Of a DNA stretch of 64,000 bases, positions 21,601-33,600 are shown piece by piece; position 1 is the first letter of the stretch, and each line of letters starts with the position of its first letter. The notes under the pieces were generated by a model. The model saw only the letters and a program-made list of their open reading frames with translations. It had not been told where the DNA came from and ran no database searches. This stretch comes from Caenorhabditis elegans. Taxonomy: Eukaryota > Nematoda > Chromadorea > Rhabditida > Rhabditidae. The stretch is taken from NCBI RefSeq assembly GCF_000002985.6, contig NC_003279.8, positions 682,001-746,000 on the forward strand. The letters are read 5' to 3'. The translations under genes were made by a program, and so were the position numbers.

Positions 21601-24600
21601 CAAGCTGATCGAGAAGGATTTGCTCGGCTCCAGGATACGATGAAGCTAGCATTGAGAACAACTTCAACGAGTTCGAGGACACCTTCGTGTCCTTCGAGCT
21701 CTTCGCCGCCTGCAACATTTTCGGCAAATGCTCCAGAGCTCGCGGAGCAACAATTGATAGTTCGTGTGCAGAGAGCCCACAAATCGCCGGAACCACTAGT
21801 TGCTCCTTGGATTGCATAAGACGGATGAAGCAGAGAAGAATGTTGGCCGAGAGCAGTGGCGGTGGCCGACGGATCGTTGATTCGTTGAGAATTGCACTTA
21901 GAGCCGGAACACAGCGGGGCAGCAGGATTGGGGGTACGGTAACGAGGCGGCACGCGAGCCAGTGGGCCAGTGGGTGCAGGTTTACCTGGAAAGCAAAATT
22001 TTTTTTGGCTTTTTTTCAACTCGAATTTTTTTTCTAAATTTTTTTGTAAATTTTCTAAAAAATAATTGTTCGATTTCAGAGTGCCTCATTTCGTGCGTGA
22101 TCTACGTTGATCAACAAAAAATGCGGGACTGATTCTGCATGGTTAAGAACGTGCCGACGTCCTATTTTTTGGGCAAAAAATTCCCGCATTTTTTGTAGAT
22201 CAAACCGTAATGAGACAGCCTCACGTCGTGCCAGAAAGTCCCATTTCGTGCTTGATCTACGCTGATCTACAAAAAATGAGGGGCTGATTGTGCATGATTA
22301 AGAACGTGCTGACGTCACATTTCGTTTGGCAAAAATTCCCCCATTTTTTGTAGATCAAACCGTAATGGGACAGCCTGACACCACGTGATCTTCAAATTCC
22401 CGCCAGCCTGAAACCCACCAAAAGCAAGTTCTCAATCGTCAATGACATGCAATCGATTGCCACGTGGGCACTCGAGTTGGTATACGGATCCACGAGTGAG
22501 ATGACACGACGCCACGTTTGAAGCCACGCCAATTTGTCGCCAGACCAAGACTGAAAAAGGGAAAAAGTGTGATATGCGCCTTTAAGAAAGGGTTACTATA
22601 GTTGTCAACAACAGAAAAAAATGCTGAAAAGGCATTTTTCAGGGTCTATTTTCACAATGAGTTTGGGTATAAATTGGAGAGTTTTCCATAGATAATGCGT
22701 ACTGCGCAACTAATTTGACGCGCAAAATATCTCGTAGCGAAAACTACAGTAATTTTTTAAATTACTACTGTAGCGCGCTGGTGTCGATTTACGGAAATTA
22801 ATTAAAATAATTGATAAACAAAACAGAAACTATGTTCAAAAATCGAGATCCCGTAAATCGACACAATCGCTACAGTAGTAATTTAAAAATTACTGTAGTT
22901 TTCGCTACGAGATATTTTGCGCGTCAAGTATGCTAAAAAATATGTAGTTGTGGGAGCCTTGTGAATTTTTAGAAGGTTTTTTGAAAAATAACTCGCCACT
23001 ATTAAAAAAAATATATATTTTGAGGCATTTTCAAAGGGTTAAAGTAATTTTTTACTTTTAAAATCGTTTTTTTTTATAAAATAAATTTTAAGCGTTTTTA
23101 GTACAATTTTCGTAAGTTTTTCGTTTTTTTTTTGGTCATATTTTGTAGTTTTTTACACTATTTTCCAGAAATCGTCAGAAAAAGCACTTAGAAACGGGCT
23201 AGAAAAACGGGGTTTCGGCTTGCTGCGAAACTTTTTTTTTTGAAATTACCGCGCAAAAATAAATTGTCATTCAAGTAATGTTGCAAAATGTATTAAAATA
23301 TAGGTTTTTAAAAATGTATTTTAATACAGTTGTGACGTAATTTTTCTATTTCAATTTTTGCAAAATAAGAAAAAAAATGAATGTAAAAAAGTTAGAAAGT
23401 TTTTAAAACACATTTTATACAGGTCATTACGCTCTATTTTCTGCCATTTAAAGCGAGAATGTTTTTTGACACTACATATATAATATTAGGTCTCCAAATA
23501 AGATCCGGGTCAAAAATCATAACTTTGTTCGCTGTGTATCGATTTTTATGAAATTGTGGGAATTTGTGTTATCAACCATGATCTTTCATTTGACAATAGT
23601 CACAAAATTTTTTGGCCGTCCGAAGTGCCCGTACTCGGAGCCAATTTTTTCAGACATTTTTCAGATCTCGCTTCTTTTCAGGTTTCAACTGAGGTTTGTG
23701 TGCGGATATTGCTTAGTTTAGTACACAATGTAAGAAAACAAAAAAGTTTGGAAAAAAATCCGTCCAAAAAAAATTTTTTTGTCGCTCGTCAAAAAATCTA
23801 CAAAAAAAATTTTGTCGAAAATTCTTGAATTTTTATACAAAAATGATGTAACCGTGTGCAAACTAATTTTAAACATACAAAACATTTGAGTATGAAATTT
23901 GGATCTCGAGAAATACTCCAAAAACTCGAAAATAGTTCGAAAAAGCTGTGTTTTTTGTTATTTTTTTTAGTGTGACGCACCAAATTGAAATTTTTTGTAT
24001 GTGTAAAAATAGTTTGCACATGGTTACATCATTTTTGTATAAAAAATCGAGAATTTTCGAAAAAAAATTTTTTTGAAGATTTTTTGACAACCGACAAAAA
24101 AAATTTTGTTTGGACGGATTTTTTTCCAAACTTTTTTGTTTTCTTACATTGTGTACTAAACTAAGCACAATCCGCACACAAAGCTCAATTGAAAACTGAA
24201 AAGAAGCGAGATCTGAAAAATGACTGAAAAAACTGGCTCCGAGTTAGGGCACTTCGGACGGCCAAAAAATTTTGTGACTATTGTCAAATGAAAGATCATG
24301 GTTGATAACATAAATTCCCAAAGTTTCATAAAAATCGATACACAGCGAACAAAGTTATGATTTTTGACCCGGATCCTATTTGGAGACCTAATATATATAT
24401 ATATATAAAGATACCTACCGTAACCGCATTTGTAATATCATCAGTGTCATGAAAAACGTTATCCTCTGCAATTGTGTTCGACGATGACATACTATCTCCA
24501 GTCTCTGACGAATCATTTCTCGGGTCTTCCATCATTGCCGATTCGATTGCCTGTCGTCGACTGTTCTGTGAGACTTCTGTCGCTTTTCGGAGAGCTTCTT

Positions 24601-27600
24601 CACGGGAGAATATGTCGATATGGGCGAGATGGAGGATTAATGCTCGCGTTACACTGTTCACAATCTGAAGATTTCGTTTTATTTTTTTGATTTTGGCTGG
24701 AATTTCATAAAGCTATGCTTTTGTTGAAATTTTAGTTTAAAAAAATAAGGTTTTTGAACTGAAAATTGGGATAAGAATTAGAAAAAAATTTGTTTTTTCT
24801 CTAAAACTGCTGCATTTTATTCAATTTTGTAAGATTTTCTGTACAAAACATAATAATTTTTGAATTTTTTTTCCAAATTTTTTGAAATTTCAGCAAGAAC
24901 TGGACAAAAAGCACTACTTTTACTAAAATTGGCAGCATTTAGGAATTTCTGAAAAAAACAATTAATTTTCATTATTATTGTCATATTACAGGAACACACT
25001 ATTCTGAGAATGCGTATTACACAACATATTTGACGCGCAAAATATCTCGTAGCGAAAATTACAGTAATTCTTTAAAAATGACTACTGTAGCGATTGTGTC
25101 GATTTGCGGGCACGATTTTTTGAAATGAATTTTAATCATATTTTGAGCAAAAAATGGGTCAAAAATCAAGCCCGTAAATCGACACAATCGCTACAGTAGT
25201 AATTTAAAGAATTACTGTAGTTTTCGCTACGAGATATTTTGCGCGTCAAATATGTTGTGTAATACGCATTCTCAGAATTTTGTGACTTTTCAAAAAAAAA
25301 AATCGTGATCAAAAAAAATTTTTAATTGTTTTTTAAGATGAAATTACGATTTTTTTCGTTCTCTATAAATTTTGATCAAATTTATTTCAAAAAAAAAAAA
25401 AATTCTTTCTATATTTTTTTTTTCGAGTTTTTTTTTCTATCTTCTGTACAAAACACAGCAATTTAAAAAAAAGGCAAAATTTTAAGATTTTTCTAAATCT
25501 AGATTTCTAATTTTCCTCGGGGTTCTGGCCATCATCCTCATAAACAGAAATGGAAGAGTTTTTGCCGAACTAGGCCATTTTGAAACTCTTCCATTTCAAT
25601 TTATGAGGAAGGCCAGAGCCTCGTGGAAAATTAGAAATTAGATTTCGAAAAATCTTAAAAGTTTGCCAATTTCTTATTAGATTGATGTGTTTTGTACAGG
25701 AAATTGAGAAAAAAATCGGCAATTTTATACAATTTAATTTTAAAAAATATAGTTAAAAATAGAAAAATTCAATGAAACTGGAAAAAAATGTTTACTTTGA
25801 AAAGTTAAAAAAAATGAAAAAAAAACTCAAAAATTGAATAAAATGCGGCAATTTTTGAAAAAAAAGCTTTTTTCCATAGTTTCTGTCAATTTTCGGCTAA
25901 GATTAATTTTTTTTCATCAAAATTTCGATTTTCATACTCTCTTACCGAAGCCCATTGCTCAGCCATCGGTATCCAAACACCCTTCTTCATGACGTCATGC
26001 ACCTCATCCCACACCTCATCGTCAATTTCGATGCGTCTGACAGCCTTAATCACGACGACATTCGAGATGAGTGTCGACGTAAAAGCAGCCGACACATTCT
26101 GGGAAAACGCGTCCGATTGGCGACAGATTTTCGAGGCGCATGTGCAGAGTCCCGCCATTAATTCTGACCAGAATTTTTGGGGAAGCGGTTTTGGGAGTTG
26201 AATTCGATGGGAAACCAGCTGCTTGCACGATGTTAGAATCGCAAATGCTATGGAGATTGCCGAGGAGTGACTGGAAAAATATTTTTTTTTAATTTTTAAA
26301 GGGATTTTGGGAAATCGAAAAATTTAAAAACTCGGATTTATGAAGTTTTTGGCAAACCGGCAACTTCTGGTTTTTGGAATTTCGCCACTTTTTAACAACC
26401 GGCAATTTGGCGATTTGCAAATTTTTGGAAAACCGGCAATTTATGGTTTTTTTTTCGGAATTTTGCTAATATTTTTAAAACCGGCAATTTGCCGATTTGC
26501 AAATTTTTGGAAAACCGGCAATTTGTGGTTTTTGGAACTTGGCCACTTTTTATAAACCTACAATTTGCCGATTTGCAAATTTTTGGAAAACCGGCAATTT
26601 CTGGTTTTTTTTTGGAATTTTTCTAAAATTTTAATAAACCGGCAATTTGCCGATTTGCAAATTTTTGGCAAACCGGCAATTTGTGGTTTTTTTGGAATTT
26701 TTCTAAAATTTTAATAAACCGGCAATTTGGCGATTTGCAAATTTTTGGAAAACCGGCAATTTTTGATTTTTGGAATTTTGCTAAAATTTTTAAAAACCGG
26801 CAATTTGCAAATTTTTGGAAAACCGGCAATTTGTGGTTTTTGGAATTTTGCCACTTTTTATAAACCGACAATTTGCCGATTTTCAAATTTTTCGGCAAAT
26901 TGCAGGTTAATAAAAAGTGGCAAAATTCCAAAAAAAAACCAGAAATTGCCGGTTTTCCAAAAATTTGAATATCGGCAAATTGTAGGTTTATAAAAAGTGG
27001 CAAAATTCCAAAAAACCACAAAATGCCGGTTTTCCAACTCTTTCAACGAGAGTATCCAATTTTTTAAATAGAAAAATTGCCGTATTCCCTACCGTTCTCC
27101 ACACATTTGCCGATTTTCAAATTTTTGGAAAACCGGCAATTTTTGATTTTTGGAAGTTTGTAAAAATTTTTTAAAGCGGCAATTAGTGGTTTTTGGATTT
27201 CTGTCACTTTTTATAAACTTACAACTTGCCGATTTCAAATTTTTGGAAAACCGGCAATTTGTGGTTTTCAAGTTTTCTGCTAATTGGCAAACTGGCAAAA
27301 TGCCTTATTTTGGAAGTTTAGGTAAATTCTCAGAACACCGGAATTTTGACATTTTTCAAAATTCCAAAAACCACAAATTGCCGGTTCGCCAAAAATTTGC
27401 AAATCGGCAAATTGCCGGTTTTTAAAAATTTTTGCAAAATTCCAAAAAACCACAAATTGGCGGTTTGCCAAATTTGCGAAATTCCTAAAACTGGAAATTG
27501 ACGGTTTTCAAAAAAAAAAAAAGAAGGGAAATCGGCAAATTACAGACTTACAAAAAGTGGCAAAGTTGCAAAAGCCAGAAATTGCCGGTGTGCCAAATTT

Positions 27601-30600
27601 GCGAACATTTGAAAATACCACAAATCAAATTGCCGGTTTGCCGAAAATGTGCAAATCGGCAAATTGCCGGTTTTTGAAAATTTTTGCAAAACTCCCAAAT
27701 TTACAGAAAAAATTCCAAAAATCAAAAATCCGAATTATTCCAGAATTTTTTCTTCGGAAAAATTAAAAATTGTTCAATTTTCCAACATTTTCAACAAGCG
27801 TATTATCGAAAAAATACAATCGCACAAATTTCTCGTAATTTATTTTTGATCTACCTTGTTGACTAGGCTCCGCCCCTAATCTTGTTGCTGTTGTTATTGT
27901 TGTTGTGGCTGTCTAGTTGAAGGAAGGGGCGGAGCCTATTCAACGAGGTAGATCAAAAATAAATTATGAGAAATTTGTGCGATTGTATTTTTTTTCGATA
28001 AAATCCAATTTTTTAATGGAAAATTGCCAATTCCCTACCGTTCTCCACATTGAGCCAAATACGGACTGTGAAAGAAGCCCAACAAGATATTCGAGAGCAA
28101 CAGCGAGCATCGTTCAATCGATACTTCTCCAGACGCTACGAATGGTGGAATTTCGTACTGCAAAAGCCATGCGGAGAGCACATTTACCACTTTATGAGTG
28201 ACATTTGAGCATGCCAATGGGAGTTTCATTGCTTCACGCATTAGTGTTAATGCTACGTTTGTTGCCTGGAAAAGGACAAAAAAAACTATTTTTTTAAATG
28301 TAAGTAATTAATTTATTTTTTGAAATCTCTTTAAATGTGGTGTAGTCGAATATTTTTTCAATTGCTTAATTACCCTCAAAATTGTCTGAAAACACCGAAT
28401 TTCATAATGAACTTCTTGAAAACTTCTCAGAAAAAAGTTATGACGCCTCAAAAAATGGCCTAAAATTGGTTAAAATTTGAAATTTGACCTACTTGCCAAG
28501 CGGCTGGAAACTAGCTTTTTTTTGAAATCACTGTCAAATTTTGAGTATTCAATTTAATTATCTTGCGTTTTCAACTCGATTCAGGTATTTTAAAATCGAT
28601 AAACGAAGAGATTTTTAAAAATTATTTACCAAATCTCTTCTTCCATCGATTTAAAAATACATAAATTTAGTTGAAAACGCAAAATAATTAAATTGAATAC
28701 CCAAAACTTGACTGTGATTTCAAAAAAAAGTTAGTTTCCAGCCGCTTGACAAGTCGGTCAAATTTCAAATTTTAACTAATTTTAGGCCATTTTTTAAGCC
28801 GTCATAACTTTTTTTTTTTGAGAAGTTTTTCAGGAAGTTTCATTATGAAATTCGGGTGTTTTCAGATAATTTTTAGTATAATAAAGCAATAAAAAAAATT
28901 CGACTACACCAACTTCAAAAATGTAAGCAATTTTATTTTGAAGGCGGTTTTCTTTTACTTTTCTAAAAAAAAAATTTATTCAATTTTACGATTTTTTGCG
29001 TAAAAAAACACGGTCAAATTTTTGTTAAATTCGAAAAGGCGTGTCCATTACGGTTTGATCTACAAAGAATGCGTGAATTTTTAGCCCAAAAAGTGTGACG
29101 TCAGCACGAAAATTCTGCGTCTCTTCTCCCGCATTTTTTGTAGACCTACGTAGATCAAGCCGAAATGGGAGAGCCTGACACCACGCGCGTGTGCGCCTTT
29201 AAAGTGAGTACTGTAATTTCAAAAATTCCACAACATCGAGAGTTTGAAACTACAGTACTACTATTTAAAGGCGCACACACTTTTTCGAATTTAACAATAA
29301 ATTGTCGTGTTGAGACCGTATTTAGGGCTCAAAAAAAAAATAATTATCTCGTTAGAATATTCGGGAAAGTTGCAGTTTCACTGAAAATTTGAATTTCCCG
29401 CCAAAACGAATTTTCTCCGAAAAATTTGAATTTCCGCCAAAAAATTTTTTTAAATCAGAAATTTGAATTTCCCGCCAAAATCGTATTTCTCAGAAAATTT
29501 GAATTTTCGCCAAAAATAAAAAAAAAAATTTTGGCGCGAAATTCAAATTTTCTGAAAAAAAAATATTTCGGCGGGAAATTCAAATTTTCTGAGAAAATAT
29601 TTTTTGGCGCAATTTTTCATAGAAATTTAGTTCTTTTGATGTGTAAATTTCCAAAAATTTCAACAAAAAATCGCATTTTTCTTATTTTTTCCCCAAAATT
29701 TTCAAATTTTCTCCTCCAAAACCACGGAACTTTATGCGACGAAAAAAGCGCATTTCGATACAAAATCAACGATGCATGTGTAGTTTGTAGTGTTGGTTGT
29801 CCTCCAGCCGTTGTGTGAGTTGTTGCCGATGCAATATTATTAATCCATCGAATTAGCCAATATCTTGCAATTACCACCGGATCAGCTGTATCCAATGGTT
29901 CACCATTCTCATCGGCTCCTTCCCAGCCACCGAATACATCGACTCCGTTCGTTTCCAGATCGGTGAAGCATTCGCCCATGTATAGCTTTATTACTCTGAA
30001 AATTGAAGAGTTTTGTACTCCTCTCGGACAATTGGAGGTGATTTTTTTTTTCGAATTCTTTAAAACAAAAATTTCCCGAAATTGAGCTTTTAAAATTTTA
30101 AAATTTCAAAATTTCAAAATCAAAAAAAAAAAAAAAAACTTTTGTACAAAATTTAAAGTGGAGAATTTTTGTATTTTAGACAAATTTTTTAAACATTTCT
30201 AGCAGAGTTGAAAATTTCAGGCAAATCGGCAATTCGCCGAAATTGAAAATTTCTCATAAATCGGAAATTGCCGAAAATGAAAAATTCCGGCAAGTCGGCA
30301 TATTGCCGGAATTGAAAATTCCTTACAAATCGGCAATTTGCCGGAATTGAAAATATCCGGCAAATCGGCAATTTGCCGGAGTTGAAAATTTCCGCCAAAT
30401 CGGGAATTTGCCGAAATTGAAAATTTCGTATAAATCGCCGATTTGCCGGAGTTGAAAAATTCTGGCAAATTTGAAAATCGGCAATTTGCCAAAGTTGAAA
30501 AATTCCCGGCAAATCGCCAATTTGCAGATTTTTCGACCGAAATTTGCCTACCGGCAATTCCTGCCGACCCCTTTTTTCCGAGAAGAATTAACTTTCCATT

Positions 30601-33600
30601 TCTAAAAAATCTGTAATTTGCCGGAGTTGAAAATTTCCGGCAAATGGGCATTATGCCGAAAATGAAACATTCCGGTAAATCGGCAAATTGCCGAAAATGA
30701 AAAATTCCGGCAAATCGGCAATTTGCCGAAGTTGATAATTTCCGCCAAATCGGGAATTTGCCGAAATTGAAAATTTCGTATAAATCGCCGATTTGCCGGA
30801 GTTGAAAAATTCTGGCAAATTTGCAAATCGGCAATTTGCCAAAGTTGAAAAATTCCCGGCAAATCGCCAATTTTTTGCCTGTTGTGCATATTATTTTCAC
30901 GACTAAAAATCGTAATAAATTAAATTAAATTAAATTTGCCGATTTTTCGACCGAAATTTGCCTACCGGCAATTCCTGCCGACTCCTTTTTGCCGAGAAGA
31001 ATTAAAATTTCCATTTCTAAAAAATCTGTAATTTGCCGGAGTTGAAAATTTCTGGCAAATTTGCAAATCGGTACTTTGCCGGAGTTGAAAAATTCTGGAA
31101 ACCGGCAACCCGGCAAACCGCCAATTTGCCGATTTTTCGACCGAAATTTTTTTTTCCTGTCGACCCCTTTTTCCGAGAACAGTTAAATTTCCAAAATTCT
31201 CTAAAAACCACAAACTTCTCAATAATAAAATTCGCACACTCCTGTCGCTTCCCCTCATCATTCCACTCAATCCGCACAGTTTCTCGAGTACAGTACTCCA
31301 AAAACTTGTCCAAATAAACTTGGAGCATTTGAGCCCGTTCTTTCGAAGTCTGCGACGCCGACGCTGTCGACTTAATCGGCCCATTCCTCAGTCGTTCACA
31401 CCAATCACCGGCTCCCGACGATTGACAGTACTCGTTGAGCACATCTTCCGCATTTTCACCACTGGTAAGCGGGAAGAATGGTAGAAGACACTGAAAGACA
31501 CGATCCAGGTCTGGTGTCGCTTTTCCGTACACTCCGAGACATTGATAGAACACTAGGAACAAGCGAATCGCAATTTTTCGCACTGCCATCAAATTTTTCG
31601 GGTAGACTGCTTTTTTGAGAAGCGATTCGATTGCATGACGTTGCCAGCCTGAGAGAAATTGGGAAAATTTTTAATTTTTATTTAAAGGTGGGGTAGCGCT
31701 AGTGGGGAAATTGCTTTAAAACATGCCTATGGTACCACAATGACCGAATATCATGATATAACAATTCAAAAAAATTTTCTAAATTTTATATGATTTTTTG
31801 AAAATTGAAAAAATCTCAGTTTTTGTCTAATTCCAATTTGAATTACCGCCAATTGAATTTGTTCTATGGAGCGCGCTTGCACGTTTTTAAATTTATCTAT
31901 TTTATTTTTTGTTATTTTTTGTTATTTTTCCACCAATTTTTAATGTTTTCGGTGTATTTTTGCTCGAATTTTAGAGAAAAAGTCAAAATAAATGCAAATT
32001 TTCGATTAAAAAGCACGCTTACAGTCGTAAATCAGTGAAATTAATTAATTCAGGTTTGAAATCGTTTAAAATCGTTACTTTGTCATTTTTACGCCTGTAA
32101 GCGTGCTTTTTAATTGAAAATTTGCATTTATCTTGACTTTTTCTCTAAAATTCGAGCAAAAATACACCGAAAACATTAAAACTCGGTGGAAAAAACAACA
32201 AAAAATAAAATAAAATAAATTAAAAAACGTGCAAGCGCGCTCCATCGAACAAATTCAGTTGGCGGTAATTCCAATAGAAATTAGGGGGGAAAACTGAGAT
32301 TTTTTCAATTTTCAAAAAATCATATAAAATCAGGAAAATTTTTTTGGATTTTTTATCATGATATTGGGTCATTGTGGTACCATAGGCGTGTTTTAAAGCA
32401 ATTTCCCCACTGGCGCTACTCCACCTTTAATTTCTGACGGTTTTTTTTCGGTTTTCCTTGAAAAATCCTCTAAAAATCGATAATTTGTAAAAATTGCGTT
32501 GTTTTTCCGGGATTTTTTTCGGTTTTCCCACGGGGTTCTGGCCTTCCTCACTGAATTTTTCGCGCTCCATTGACAATCGCCCGTGTACTCCACACGGACA
32601 AATCACATTTAGTTTTACAACTAAAATCGAGCCGAGACGCGGCAGCCAACGCGCCGTAAATCTACCCCAGATATGGCCTGGCCTAGTTCGGCGAAAACTC
32701 TTCCATTTCAATGTATGAGGGAAGCCAGAAATCCGTGTTTTCCTCAAAAAAATCCTCTAAAAATCGATAGTTTGTAAAAATTGCGTTGTTTCTTCGGTTT
32801 TTTTTGCAATTTGAGGGTTTTTTGTCGATTTAACACGGATTTTTGGCTTCCCTCATATATTGAAATGGAAGAGTTTCTGCCGAACTAGGCCAGGCCATAA
32901 CTGGGGTAGATTTACGGCGCGTTGCGTGTCGCGTCGCGGCTCGATTTTAGTTGTAAAACTAAATGGACTTTGTCCGTGTGGAGTACACGGGCGATTGTCA
33001 ATGGAGCGCGAAAAATGCAATGAGGAAGGCCAGAAGCCCGTGCGGAAAGACGGGGAATCTCCGAAAAACGGGGAAAATCTACAAAAAAATGAGTTTAAAA
33101 AAGACTTCCTCAAAAAAATTCAAAAATTGTGGTTTTTTTTTTAATTTTTTGTATTTTGATAAATTTTTTGCGACATCAAAAAATGGAAGAACTTTTTTTT
33201 TTCGATTTTTGAATTTTTTGTTGGTGAAAAAGAAGAAAATTTCGAAAATTCGTTAGGGAATGGATAAATTTTAATCAAAAATCGATTTTTTAAAATTATT
33301 TTTTGCAGTTTTGCATAAAAAATCCAGATTTTTTCGCATTTCGCGCGTAATTTTCATTTTTGTCGTTTTTTTTTTCTGAATTTTCCGAAATTTCTGGAAA
33401 TTTTTTCTTTTCTTGTTCTGAAGCTTATGCCTAAGCCTAAGCCTAAGCCTGAGCCTAAACTCCAAAAACGCACCACTTCCAACAAGCTCCGGAGCCAAAC
33501 AGAGCACCTGCTCCAGTGTCCAAAGCCCGGATTCAGCCTCAATTGCACTATCGATTTGACTGCTGACATCGTTGACGAGCAGAAGCTCGTCAACGAGATG

